Shown: positions 48,888 through 57,787 of the stretch, in pieces
Layout: every line of letters starts with the position of its first letter
Position numbering within the stretch: position 1 is the stretch's first letter
Source: CAVYVZ01 sp963772065
GTDB lineage: Bacteria > Acidobacteriota > Vicinamibacteria > Vicinamibacterales > UBA2999
Direction of reading: 5' to 3'
Assembly (NCBI GenBank): GCA_963772065.1
Contig: CAVYVZ010000009.1
Span: 434,001 to 498,000 of the forward strand
Length of the DNA: 64,000 nucleotides
Program-made: the position numbers and the translations under genes
The notes under the pieces: model-generated
The model's input: the letters and a program-made list of their open reading frames with translations, nothing else
What the model was told of the DNA's origin: nothing
Database searches by the model: none

Positions 48888-50306
48888 ATGCATCGTTTCA
48901 TTCTCGTCGCAGCTCTACTCTCCGCATCCATTTCGCTCTCCGCCGACTGGCCCATGTGGGGCGGCACGCCAAGCCGCAACATGGTCTCGCCGCTCACCGG
49001 CATGCCGACCAAATGGGACGTGAAGACCGGGCAGAACGTGAAGTGGATGGCCGCGCTCGGGTCGCAGTCGTACGGCAATCCCGTGGTCGCGGGCGGCGTC
49101 GTGCTCGTCGGCACGAACAACGAAGCGGTGCGCGACCCGAAGCAGGGGGGCGATCGCGGGGTGCTGATGGCCTTCCGCGAATCCGACGGCGAGTTTCTCT
49201 GGCAGGCCACGTTCGAGAAGCTCGCGTCGGGCCGGGCGAACGACTGGCCGTTCCAGGGCATTGCCTCCTCGCCGCTCATCGTCGGCGAGGTCGCGTACTT
49301 CGTGACCAACCGCGCGCAGATCATCGCGGCCGACATCCGCGGCTTTCAGGACAACGAGAACGACGGCGCGATGAAGGACGAGAAGCTGACGGGGAAGAAC
49401 GATCCCGACTACATCTGGATCTTCGACATGATGGAGGAGGTGGGCGCGTTCCCGCACAACCTCGCGAACTGCTCACCGGTGTCGCACGGCGACCTGCTGA
49501 TCTGCGGCACGTCGAACGGCCAGGACGAGAGCCACGTGAACATCCCGTCGCCGAAGGCGCCGTCGATCATTGCGATCAACCGCACGACGGGAAAGCTGGT
49601 GTGGGAGGACAACTCCGTCGAGGACCGGATCCTCCACGGCCAGTGGTCCGCGCCCTCCGTGGGCACGATTGGCGGCGTGATGCAGGTGGTGCACGGCCAG
49701 GGCGACGGCTGGATCCGTGGCTACGAGGCGGAGAGCGGCAAGAAGCTCTGGGAGTTCGACACGAACCCGAAGGAATCGGTCTGGCCGAAGACGCGCAACG
49801 AGCTGATCAGCACGCCCGTCATCGTCGACAACGTCGTCTACATCCAGAACGGCCAGGACCCGGAGCACGGCGAAGGCGTGGGCCACGCCTACGCGATCGA
49901 CGCCACGAAGCGCGGCGACATCACGAAGACCGGACTCCTCTGGCACTACGACAAGATCCGGCGCTCGATCTCCACGGCGGCCGTTCACGAGGGCATCGTC
50001 TACCTTGCGGACTTCAGCGGCTTCCTTCACGCCCTCGAGGCGAAGACGGGCAAGCCGCTCTGGACGTACGACATGTTCGCGGCGGTCTGGTCGTCGCCGC
50101 TCATCGTCGACGGCAAGCTGTATCTCGGCGATGAGGATGGAGACGTCGTGGTGATGCAGCCGGGCCGCGAAGCCAAGGTGATCGCCGAGATGAACATGGG
50201 GAGCTCGGTGTACTCCACCGTCGTACCGGCCAACGGCGCACTGTTCCTCATGAATCGGAATCAGCTCTGGGCACTCGCCGAAGGCGCGACGCGAAAAACA
50301 AATTGA
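48888..50306 (+). CDS. PQQ-type beta-propeller protein
   Basis: 472 residues starting two bases after the previous stop. Signal peptide, then ADWPMWGGTPSRNMVSPLTGMP and propeller blades (AFRESDGEFLWQ, AINRTTGKLVWED, GYEAESGKKLWEFDT, ALEAKTGKPLWTYDM). It contains the long insert GFQDNENDGAMKDEKLTG and the loop GTSNGQDESHVNIPSPKAPS common in this subfamily. No catalytic cofactor site can be confirmed. Very close spacing indicates cotranscription with its neighbours. Confidence 0.9.
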   Translation: MHRFILVAALLSASISLSADWPMWGGTPSRNMVSPLTGMPTKWDVKTGQNVKWMAALGSQSYGNPVVAGGVVLVGTNNEAVRDPKQGGDRGVLMAFRESDGEFLWQATFEKLASGRANDWPFQGIASSPLIVGEVAYFVTNRAQIIAADIRGFQDNENDGAMKDEKLTGKNDPDYIWIFDMMEEVGAFPHNLANCSPVSHGDLLICGTSNGQDESHVNIPSPKAPSIIAINRTTGKLVWEDNSVEDRILHGQWSAPSVGTIGGVMQVVHGQGDGWIRGYEAESGKKLWEFDTNPKESVWPKTRNELISTPVIVDNVVYIQNGQDPEHGEGVGHAYAIDATKRGDITKTGLLWHYDKIRRSISTAAVHEGIVYLADFSGFLHALEAKTGKPLWTYDMFAAVWSSPLIVDGKLYLGDEDGDVVVMQPGREAKVIAEMNMGSSVYSTVVPANGALFLMNRNQLWALAEGATRKTN

Positions 50307-50329
50307 GCCACACCGACGTCTGAGCGGGC

Positions 50330-51637
50330 ATGACTCGATTTGCCTGCGTCATCTGCGTCGTCCTCTGTTCTCTTACGGCTCACGCTGAAAACTGGCCCGG
50401 CTTCAGAGGCGAGAACGCCAGCGGCGTCGCCGCGTCGGGACGTCCGCCCGTCGCGTGGGACGTCAACTCGTCACTGAACATCGCATGGAAGACGTCTGTC
50501 CCTGGCCTGGCGCATTCCAGCCCTATCGTGTGGGGTGACCGCGTCTACGTCACGACCGCGGTGCCTTTGGAGAAGGCATCGGACGATGTCCGCGCCGGCG
50601 ACAAGAGGCTGGGTGGCATCGACGCGGCGCCGGACATGGTCCGCCACAGCTGGCGCCTGTATGCCATCGATCGCGCGACCGGCCGCGTCGCGTGGGAGCG
50701 CGCTGCCGTCGAGCGCGTGCCGCGCGTCAAGCGGCACATGAAGGCGAGTCACTCCTCGGCCACGCCGGTGACGAACGGCAAGTACATCGCGGCGTTGTTT
50801 GGCTCGGAAGGGCTGTACTGCTTCGACACGGCAGGGAAGCAGCTGTGGAGTCAGGATCTGGGCATCCTCGACGTGGGCCTGGCGGGCGACGCGTCGTATC
50901 AGTGGGGGCCCGCGAGCTCGCCGGTGATTGTCGATGACCTCGTGATCGTCCAGAACGACAGGCAGAAGAATTCATTTCTCGCGGCATACGAACTCGGTAC
51001 GGGGAAGCAGGTCTGGCGGTCCCAGCGGGACGAATGGCCCGCGTGGAGCACGCCGGCGATGCTGCGTGCCGAGCTCATCACGAACTCACCGCACTTCATT
51101 CGCGGACACGATCCGCGCACGGGCAAGGAGCTGTGGCGCATCGAGGATCCCAAGGGTGAGGTGAAAGTCGTGACTCCTGTCGTAGCAGGAGATCTCGCGA
51201 TCGTCACCGGCGGGTATCCACTGGGCGGCCGTCCGATCTACGCCGTGCGACCGGGTGGTCAGGTGGCATGGCGGAACGCGAACGGCTCGCCCTACACGCC
51301 CACGCCGCTTGTTTATGACGGATTGTTGTACGTCGTGCGAGACAACGGCGTGCTGTCGACCTACGACGTGAAGACGGGCCAGCGTGTCTACGAAAGCCGA
51401 ATCGCGCCCGGCGCCGGAGGGTTCAGCGCATCGCCGGTCGCCGCCGACGGGAAGCTGTACTTCACGTCGGAGGATGGCGACGTCTTCGTCGTGCGCGCGG
51501 GGAAAACCTTCGAGTTGCTCGGGCGGAATACGATGGGGGAGATGTGTATGGCGACGCCCGCGATTTCGGGCGACCTCCTGCTGGTTCGCACGCGGTCGAC
51601 GCTGTATGCGATCGGACTTAAGCCGACAAGGCGGTGA
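50330..51637 (+). CDS. PQQ-type beta-propeller protein
   Basis: 435 residues with a short signal peptide and AENWPGFRGENASGVAA. The blades include AIDRATGRVAWE, CFDTAGKQLWS, AYELGTGKQVWR, GHDPRTGKELWR and TYDVKTGQRVYE. It is most similar in layout to the minus-strand propeller at 45299-46609. Its TGA stop forms the first three bases of a 7-nt microrepeat array that runs to the next start codon. Confidence 0.9.
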   Translation: MTRFACVICVVLCSLTAHAENWPGFRGENASGVAASGRPPVAWDVNSSLNIAWKTSVPGLAHSSPIVWGDRVYVTTAVPLEKASDDVRAGDKRLGGIDAAPDMVRHSWRLYAIDRATGRVAWERAAVERVPRVKRHMKASHSSATPVTNGKYIAALFGSEGLYCFDTAGKQLWSQDLGILDVGLAGDASYQWGPASSPVIVDDLVIVQNDRQKNSFLAAYELGTGKQVWRSQRDEWPAWSTPAMLRAELITNSPHFIRGHDPRTGKELWRIEDPKGEVKVVTPVVAGDLAIVTGGYPLGGRPIYAVRPGGQVAWRNANGSPYTPTPLVYDGLLYVVRDNGVLSTYDVKTGQRVYESRIAPGAGGFSASPVAADGKLYFTSEDGDVFVVRAGKTFELLGRNTMGEMCMATPAISGDLLLVRTRSTLYAIGLKPTRR

Positions 51638-51662
51638 GCCTTGAGCCCTAAGCCTTGAGCCG
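51635..51662. repeat. Four 7-nt units (TGAGCCT type) between PQQ and ADH genes
   Basis: Units TGAGCCT, TGAGCCC, TAAGCCT, TGAGCCG run head to tail. The first unit contains the TGA stop of the propeller gene, and the last base is the G of the following GTG start. The first three units are identical to those at 30472-30492. Confidence 0.88.
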
Positions 51663-52765
51663 TGTCCCATCCTCTGATTCCCGAAAACGTTCATGTGGGC
51701 CCGGGCGGCCTCGGTCGACTCGGCGCTCTCGCGCGGGGCGAGGGAATTACCCGCGCGCTGATCGTCTCGGATCGCGGCATCGTGGCGGCAGGGTACGTGG
51801 ACGCCGCGCGGCGATCGCTTGAAGCAGCGGGCGTCGACGTCCACACGTTCCACGACTTCTCCGAGAACCCCGACAGCGACATGGTCGAGGCAGGGCGACG
51901 CGGCGCGGCGTCCGTGGCGATCGACGGACTGGTCGGCCTCGGCGGCGGGAGCTCGATGGACTGCGCGAAGGCCATCAACTTCGTGCTCGCGTGCGGCGGC
52001 CGCATGTCCGACTACAAGGGATACGGCAAGGTGTCGAAGCCGATGCTGCCGATGATCGGGGTGCCCACGACAGCGGGAACAGGAAGCGAGGCGCAGACCT
52101 ACGCGCTCATCTCGGATCCGGCGACACACGTCAAGATGGCATGCGGCGATCCCAAGGCCGCGTTCGCGGCCGTGATTCTCGACGCGGAGCTGACGACGAC
52201 GCAGCCTGCCGGCGTGACCGCGGCGGCTGGATACGACGCGATTTCGCACGCGGTGGAGACCTGGGTGACGACGAAGCGAAGTGATGGTTCGGAGGCGCGC
52301 TCACGGGAGGCGTGGCGTCTCCTGTCGGGCGGCTTCGAGCGCGTGCTCGCTTCGCCGCATGACACGTCGGCGCGCGAAGCGATGCTCGTCGGCGCCTACC
52401 TCGCGGGAGCGGCGATCGAACAGTCGATGCTCGGCGCGGCGCACGCGTGTGCGAATCCGCTGACCGCCCGCTACGGCACCACGCACGGGGTGGCAATCGG
52501 CATGCTGCTGCCGCACGTCGTCCGCTGGAACGCGGCAGACTCGGCTGTTGGGCCCCGATACGACCAGCTGGCGTCCAACCTCTCGAGTCGACTCGAAGCG
52601 CTCGCGGGTGTGGCGGGGTTCCCGCCCGGGCTTGCGGCGGCCGGCGTCCCGAAGGACGATCTGGAAATGCTGGCGCAGGAGGCGGCCGTGCAATGGACCG
52701 GCGGGTTCAATCCGAGGCCCTTCGACGCGTCAGGCGCGCGCGAGATCTACGAGATGGCATGGTGA
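51662..52765 (+). CDS. Iron-containing (group III) alcohol dehydrogenase
   Basis: 367 residues from the GTG at 51662, directly after the microrepeat array; no normal ribosome site is visible. The NAD-binding GGGSSMDCAKAI and the PTTAGTGSEA motif are present. The metal ligands Asp and three His appear in VILDAEL, GYDAISHAVE, GAAHACANPL and GTTHGVAIG. The family oxidises or reduces alcohols and aldehydes with NAD(P) in the cytoplasm. Its place within a run of PQQ-propeller genes suggests a shared pathway, but the substrate is unknown. Confidence 0.9.
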   Translation: MSHPLIPENVHVGPGGLGRLGALARGEGITRALIVSDRGIVAAGYVDAARRSLEAAGVDVHTFHDFSENPDSDMVEAGRRGAASVAIDGLVGLGGGSSMDCAKAINFVLACGGRMSDYKGYGKVSKPMLPMIGVPTTAGTGSEAQTYALISDPATHVKMACGDPKAAFAAVILDAELTTTQPAGVTAAAGYDAISHAVETWVTTKRSDGSEARSREAWRLLSGGFERVLASPHDTSAREAMLVGAYLAGAAIEQSMLGAAHACANPLTARYGTTHGVAIGMLLPHVVRWNAADSAVGPRYDQLASNLSSRLEALAGVAGFPPGLAAAGVPKDDLEMLAQEAAVQWTGGFNPRPFDASGAREIYEMAW

Positions 52766-52796
52766 GATGAAACGCGCTTAGGTTCGGTTCCGCCTT

Positions 52797-53897
52797 ATGG
52801 CTCCAAATTGCTTTTATTTCTTTTTCGCTGTGTTTGGCTTTCCCGTCCAGGCGCAAGCACCTGACGCCTGGCCGCAGTTCAGAGGCAATCCCGCGCTCAC
52901 AGGCGTGACCGCCAGCACGCCGCCGGCGGCGCCCAAAGTGCTGTGGTCGATCGAGGCGGGCGAGGCGATCGAGTCATCCGCTGCGATTGCCGATGGCCGC
53001 GTGTTCGTCGGCGTGGCTTCGGGTCACCTGCTGGCGTTGAACCTGGCCGACGGCAAGGAGCTCTGGAAGTATCCGGTCGAGCAGGGCATCGGCGAATCGT
53101 CACCGGCGGTGAGCGGCGGCCTCGTGTACATCGGCGATCTCGGCGGCGTGTTCCATGCGGTCAACGCAGCCGATGGCAAGCCCGCGTGGACTTTTCGGAC
53201 CAAGGGCGAGATCAAGTCGTCGCCCGTGATCGCCGGCGACCGGGTCCTCATCGGATCGTACGACAGCAACCTGTACGCCCTCGCGGCGAAGGACGGAAAG
53301 CTGCTGTGGTCCGTCAAGACGGAGAACTACGTCCATGGCACGCCTGCGGTGGCCGACGGCCTCGTCTATCTCGCCGGCTGCGATGAAGTGTTCCGGGCGA
53401 TCCGGATCGCCGACGGCAAAGAGGCGTACCGGATCGAGACCGGCGCCTACACCGGCGCGTCGGTCGCGCTGGCCGGGGGCAAGGCGTACTTCGGCAACTT
53501 CAACAACGAAGTGGTGGGGCTCGATCTGAAATCGCGCACGGTCTCGTGGCGGTACTCGCATCCGGACCGGCAGTTTCCTTTTTACTCCTCGGCTGCCGTG
53601 GCGGACGGCCTCGTGGTGCTCGGCGGCCGTGACAAGATGGTGCACGGCATCGACGCCGTATCAGGCAAGGGCCGCTGGACGTTCGCCACGCGCGCCCGTG
53701 TCGACTCCTCGCCGGTCGTCGGCGGCGGGCGCGTGTACGTCGGTTCGAGCGACGGCCGCTTCTACGTGCTCGACCTCGCGAAGGGCGAGAAGATCTGGGA
53801 GTTCGACATGGGCGGGCCGCTCTCGGCGTCGCCGGCTGTTGCCGCTGGCAGGATCGTGATCGGCTCGCAGGACGGGCGCCTAATCTGCTTCGGGTGA
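52797..53897 (+). CDS. BamB-like PQQ-type beta-propeller protein
   Basis: 366 residues. A hydrophobic N-terminus (FYFFFAVFGFPVQAQA) serves as signal peptide, then DAWPQFRGNPALTGVT. Regular blades follow: ALNLADGKELWKYPV, AVNAADGKPAWTFRT, ALAAKDGKLLWSVKT, AIRIADGKEAYRIET, GLDLKSRTVSWRYSH, GIDAVSGKGRWTFAT and VLDLAKGEKIWEFDM. Seven or eight short uniform blades make it the most BamB-like of the five propellers here. It lies 31 bases after the alcohol dehydrogenase and 4 bases before the DinB gene. Confidence 0.9.
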   Translation: MAPNCFYFFFAVFGFPVQAQAPDAWPQFRGNPALTGVTASTPPAAPKVLWSIEAGEAIESSAAIADGRVFVGVASGHLLALNLADGKELWKYPVEQGIGESSPAVSGGLVYIGDLGGVFHAVNAADGKPAWTFRTKGEIKSSPVIAGDRVLIGSYDSNLYALAAKDGKLLWSVKTENYVHGTPAVADGLVYLAGCDEVFRAIRIADGKEAYRIETGAYTGASVALAGGKAYFGNFNNEVVGLDLKSRTVSWRYSHPDRQFPFYSSAAVADGLVVLGGRDKMVHGIDAVSGKGRWTFATRARVDSSPVVGGGRVYVGSSDGRFYVLDLAKGEKIWEFDMGGPLSASPAVAAGRIVIGSQDGRLICFG

Positions 53898-53901
53898 TCA
53901 G

Positions 53902-54381
53902 ATGAGCAATAACCCGTACGGGAAGTACGTCGAAGGTATGGACGTCCTTGCGTCCCTCGCGGAGACCTCAGAGCGGATCGAATCGCTGCTTCGAGGGTGG
54001 ACGCCGGCGATGTTCGAGCGTAGCTACGCGCCTGGCAAGTGGACGGCGCGCCAGCTGATGACGCATCTCGTGCACATCGACATGGTGTTCACGGACCGCA
54101 TCCGGTTCGCCCTTACGACGCCGGGGTTTGTCGTGGTTCCGTTCGATCAGGATGATTGGATGAGGATCGAGAACACGATCCACGGCGCGACGGCTCACGC
54201 GGCACATACGGCGCTGCGCCGCATGAACCTCCAGTTCTTCCGGTCGCTGACGCCGGCTCAGCGCAGTCACCAGTTTCAGCATCCGGAGCGCGGCGAGATC
54301 GACGTGAACTGGATTCTCACCGCGCTCGCGGGCCACGACCGCCACCACCTGCCGCAGCTCGAGACGATCGCGGCGCGCTAG
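53902..54381 (+). CDS. DinB-superfamily protein
   Basis: 159 residues forming the four-helix DinB/YfiT fold: GKWTARQLMTHLVHIDMVFTDRIRF carries the first metal-site His, and ALAGHDRHHLPQLETI carries the later His cluster. Members are metal-dependent thiol (bacillithiol/mycothiol) transferases or uncharacterised. It is the last gene of the plus-strand PQQ run; its TAG stop is part of the microrepeat array that follows. Confidence 0.88.
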   Translation: MSNNPYGKYVEGMDVLASLAETSERIESLLRGWTPAMFERSYAPGKWTARQLMTHLVHIDMVFTDRIRFALTTPGFVVVPFDQDDWMRIENTIHGATAHAAHTALRRMNLQFFRSLTPAQRSHQFQHPERGEIDVNWILTALAGHDRHHLPQLETIAAR

Positions 54382-54505
54382 GCGGTCGGCGGTAGGCGGT
54401 GGGCGGTAGACCCCTTAACGTAATGCCTACCGCTTACACTACAGCCTACCGCCTACCGACCGCCCACTGACTACCGCCTACCGCCTACCGCCCAGAACCG
54501 CCTAG
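54378..54505. repeat. Large inverted array of 7-nt units (GGCGGTA / CCTACCG) between convergent genes
   Basis: The left side (54378-54410) has about five GGCGGTN units; the right side (about 54425-54505) has about nine CCTACCG-type units, their complement. The outermost arms CTAGGCGGT (54378-54386) and ACCGCCTAG (54497-54505) pair perfectly. The TAG stop codons of both convergent genes (DinB and TonB receptor) are inside these outermost units. It probably folds in RNA from either strand and may end transcription in both directions. Confidence 0.88.
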
Positions 54506-57477
54506 AAGGTCAGCCTCAATCCAATCTGGCCGACTCGCTGCTCGGGACGCTGGAAGTCCCCAGAGAACGAGGTCGGCTGGAGCAAGGTCGGGTCGGCCTG
54601 CCCTGCTTGTGCTCCCGAGGGAATCGTCACACGACGGTTGGTGGTGGTCGTGTTGCTCGGATTCAACGCGTTGAACAAGTTGAACACCTCGCCGATGGCT
54701 TCCACCCGCATGCGCCCCTTCAGGGCGAACACTTTCGACACGCGCACGTTGAACTGCGACTGCGGGAAGAGGCGGCCGCAGTTGACCGTCTCGCAGGCGC
54801 CGATCTCTTCGATGGCCGCTCGGTTCGCATCAGAGTCGTAGCTGACCGCGCGATAGGCCGTTGGAGGAATCTCCACGGCGTCGCCGTCGAGGTTCAGATC
54901 CCGTCCGTCGATCAGGTTCACCGGCAGCGCCGAGCGATACAGGAAGAACGGCGACGCCGTGAATCCGAATGGCAGCATGAACACCGCCGAGGCGGTGAAA
55001 CGATGGCGAGAGTCTGTCGTGAGGTTCGGTCCGAACTGACGTGGATCGTTGAACGGGTTGTTCGGATCCTGGATGTTCGCCGTATTCAGCTCGTCGGTCG
55101 CGTTGCCGATCGTGCTCTTTCCCTCCGACAGCGTGTACGACACGGTGAAATCGATCCCGCTCGACATGCGGCGGCGCGCCGAGAGGATGAGCGCGTCGTA
55201 CTGGCTGCGGCCACGGCTGATCGTCGGGCGGTTGCCGTTCGTGTTCGGGTTGAGCGTCGGAACGACCGCCGCAACGCGCCGAATCGTCGTCCCCGGGATC
55301 CGCTGGTTGACGCGCGGGCGGAAGTTCAGATCTCGTCCATCGGATCGAACGTAGTCGACGTTGACGACAGTATTCGTCGTCAGCTGGTGCGACCAGCCGG
55401 CGTTGGTCTGACGTGTGTACGGCAGCTCCAGCAGCGGGTCGGTGTATTGGCCGAAGAGCGGTACGGCGCCCGGCCTGATTTCGTTCTGGGCCTGAATGAT
55501 CGTGAGCGGCTGCCCCGCTCGATAGAAGCTGCCATCCGGGTTCCTGATGCCCGCCGCGTTGTTCACGCTGAACACCTGCCCGAAACCGTTGCCGGTGGCA
55601 TCCGCCGCCGCGAAGAGGACGTTCGAGTTGGTGTATCCGAAGTCCATGTACACGCCCCAGCCCGCCCGGATGACGTTCTTTCCATTCCCGTTGAGGTCGT
55701 ATACGCCGCCGATGCGCGGCTGGAAGTTGTTGTAGTCCTCCTGCGGCTCTTCCCCGAGATTCTCGAGGCCGGGGACGTTCGCCAGCAGGCCGGCACGTCG
55801 CGCGTCTCTGATCGCCACGTAGTTCGGATTCCGTGACTGGTCGAACTGATATCCGGTGACGAGATCCCAACGCACGCCTACGTTCAGCGTCAGGCGATCG
55901 CTCACGCGCCAATCATCCTGAAAGTATGTGGCGAACTGCTTCGTCGGGATGTTCGCCGACGAGTCGCCGTCGCTGACCGTCACGAGCGAGATGGGGCCGT
56001 TGACGTCGTTGGTCAGGTGCGTATTGAAAATCGCGCCTTTGCCTGTGTTGAACGTGATGAACAGCCGCGGCTCGTTGATGTAGTTCACGCCCGCCTTGAA
56101 GTCGTGGCCGATGCCTCCCAGGCCGGCGGCGCTCCAGGAAAAGTCGTCACGGAACTGCCACTTCTTCTGCTCGGTGGTCTGCGGCGTGTTGCCGTTCGCC
56201 CCGGTGACGATTCCGTTCGGAAACGTTTCGTTCGGCGCGGATGACCGCGAGGCGATGTGGTTGCGAAAATCCGCGTACTGGAAGATGAACTCGTTCAGCC
56301 TCGATCCTCCGAGCACCCAGTTGTGGTTCAGGTTGATCGAGTTGAATTTGTTCGTGCTGTCGCCCCAGTTCTCGAAGGTGTGGTTCGGTGACGCGTCGTA
56401 CGGCTGGTCGTTGTCATTCCGGCCGTAGCGGACTGAGATGTACTGGCTGGGTGTCATCGACGAGGTGACCTTCCCGGTGTAGAGATTCTCGCGATAGGGA
56501 ATGTCGTAGACGCCGTCGAGACTCGGAAACAACCCCCCCGTGTTCACCGTCTGCTTCGTATCCTGCTGGGTGCGCTCTGCGGCGAAGAAGAAGTGCGCTC
56601 GGTCCCGCATGATTGGACCGCCAATGCTGCCGCCGAACTGATTCCGGCGGTAGTCGCCCTTGTCAACTCCTGCCAGCTTCTCGGTCTGCGTCTGGGCGTT
56701 CATCGACTTGTCGCGGAAGAACTCGAAGAAGCTTCCTGTCCACTGATTGGTTCCGCTCTTCGTCACGACGTTCAGCACGCCGCCGTTGCTGCGGCCGTAT
56801 TCGGCCTTGAAGCGCTGCGTGATGAAGTTGAATTCCTGGACTGCTTCGAGCGGGAACAGCTGCAGGAGACCACCGACCGTGTCGTCGTTGTTGTCACCGC
56901 CGTCGATCTGGTAGTTCACGTTCCGTCCGGCGCCGCCGTTGATCTGCGGCGCGTACTGGGTGCTCTTGGTCGGGTCGGAATGGAACCCGAGGCCGACCCC
57001 GGGCACCGTCGCTGCCAGATTCGCGAACTGCCGACCATTGAGCGGCAGGTTCTCGATGCGGGCGACATCGACCACCTGGCCGACCGATGAGGAGGTCGTG
57101 GAAATGAGCGGCGATTCGCCGGTAACCGTCACGGTTTCGGCAATCGACGCGACCTTCATCGCGAAATCCACGTCCGTCGTCTGCGCGACGTTGACGATCA
57201 ATCCCTTCTGCTCGACGCGCGTGAAGCCCTGAAGCTCCGCAATCACGTCGTAGGTTCCGACCGGCAGCGCGTTGAGCCGATATACGCCTTCGGCATCGCT
57301 GACGTCTGTTCGGACGAACCCGGTCGCCGTATTCGTTGCCGTCACGGACGCACCGGGGATGGCTGCGCCCTGTTCGTCCAAGACCCGGCCGTTGATGTTG
57401 CCGGACGTCTGCTGGCCGAACGCGGGTGCCGCGAACGCGAGCAGGCAAACGGCGAGGGCCTTCGTAAACCTCTTCAT
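54502..57477 (-). CDS. Oar-like TonB-dependent receptor
   Basis: 991 residues from the ATG at 57477, chosen because GGAGAGA lies just upstream and a clean signal peptide follows (AVCLLAFAAPAFGQQ). It has a CarboxypepD_reg domain (GRVLDEQGAAIPGASVTATN, YRLNALPVGTYDV), a plug (IENLPLNGRQFANLAATVPGV, YGRSNGGVLNVVTKSG, DGGDNNDDTVGG) and a barrel with VGVRWDLVTGYQ and a C-terminal strand RVGQIGLRLTF. The ligand is unknown. No LacI-type operator was seen upstream. The stop codon is inside the microrepeat array at its 3' end. Confidence 0.93.
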   Translation of the reverse strand: MKRFTKALAVCLLAFAAPAFGQQTSGNINGRVLDEQGAAIPGASVTATNTATGFVRTDVSDAEGVYRLNALPVGTYDVIAELQGFTRVEQKGLIVNVAQTTDVDFAMKVASIAETVTVTGESPLISTTSSSVGQVVDVARIENLPLNGRQFANLAATVPGVGLGFHSDPTKSTQYAPQINGGAGRNVNYQIDGGDNNDDTVGGLLQLFPLEAVQEFNFITQRFKAEYGRSNGGVLNVVTKSGTNQWTGSFFEFFRDKSMNAQTQTEKLAGVDKGDYRRNQFGGSIGGPIMRDRAHFFFAAERTQQDTKQTVNTGGLFPSLDGVYDIPYRENLYTGKVTSSMTPSQYISVRYGRNDNDQPYDASPNHTFENWGDSTNKFNSINLNHNWVLGGSRLNEFIFQYADFRNHIASRSSAPNETFPNGIVTGANGNTPQTTEQKKWQFRDDFSWSAAGLGGIGHDFKAGVNYINEPRLFITFNTGKGAIFNTHLTNDVNGPISLVTVSDGDSSANIPTKQFATYFQDDWRVSDRLTLNVGVRWDLVTGYQFDQSRNPNYVAIRDARRAGLLANVPGLENLGEEPQEDYNNFQPRIGGVYDLNGNGKNVIRAGWGVYMDFGYTNSNVLFAAADATGNGFGQVFSVNNAAGIRNPDGSFYRAGQPLTIIQAQNEIRPGAVPLFGQYTDPLLELPYTRQTNAGWSHQLTTNTVVNVDYVRSDGRDLNFRPRVNQRIPGTTIRRVAAVVPTLNPNTNGNRPTISRGRSQYDALILSARRRMSSGIDFTVSYTLSEGKSTIGNATDELNTANIQDPNNPFNDPRQFGPNLTTDSRHRFTASAVFMLPFGFTASPFFLYRSALPVNLIDGRDLNLDGDAVEIPPTAYRAVSYDSDANRAAIEEIGACETVNCGRLFPQSQFNVRVSKVFALKGRMRVEAIGEVFNLFNALNPSNTTTTNRRVTIPSGAQAGQADPTLLQPTSFSGDFQRPEQRVGQIGLRLTF

Positions 57478-57650
57478 CGATCTCTCCTCCACAAAAGGAC
57501 AATGGCCGACGGCGAGGGCCGTTCGAGCCAAGGCCAAGCAAGAGCAATCGACGTGCCCCTGGTAACAGGTTCGTCCCACTGCCTAAGGCTCTTACGATCA
57601 ACAACTTGCGTCGCTCCCGCTGCTCGCAGTCGGCTCGCCACACGCGAATT

Positions 57651-57688
57651 CTCCAACGTTTTGAATTGTGTCGAATGGAACGTTGGAG
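57651..57688. repeat. Perfect 10-bp inverted repeat CTCCAACGTT / AACGTTGGAG
   Basis: CTCCAACGTT (57651-57660) and AACGTTGGAG (57679-57688) are exact reverse complements separated by 18 bases. It lies about 174 bases upstream of the receptor start and 100 bases after the sulfatase stop. There is no T-run, so it is more likely a protein-binding site or mRNA hairpin than an intrinsic terminator. Confidence 0.65.
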
Positions 57689-57727
57689 ATGACGAACGGC
57701 CTCCCCGAGGGTCAGATCGCCGCCCAG

Positions 57728-57776
57728 CCGGGTCAGAGTCAGCTCAGAGTCAGCTCGGAGTCAGCTCTGACCCCGG
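57728..57776. repeat. 11-nt tandem units (CAGAGTCAGCT) with inverted ends
   Basis: Three consecutive units CAGAGTCAGCT, CAGAGTCAGCT, CGGAGTCAGCT are bracketed by CCGGGTCAGAG and CTCTGACCCCGG, which are near-perfect complements. It begins 11 bases after the sulfatase stop (minus strand) and is of the same general type as the other arrays, with a longer unit. Confidence 0.8.
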
Positions 57777-57787
57777 AACCTGAGGGA

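Larger units (their letters stand above)
57478..57787. other. 310-bp intergenic region: receptor promoter, inverted repeat, microrepeat array
   Basis: No gene was found here. Nearest the receptor are its ribosome site and presumably its promoter. A long-range inverted repeat lies at 57651-57688 and an 11-nt microrepeat array at 57728-57776, just after the sulfatase stop. I could not pick a convincing -35/-10 pair. Confidence 0.6.
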
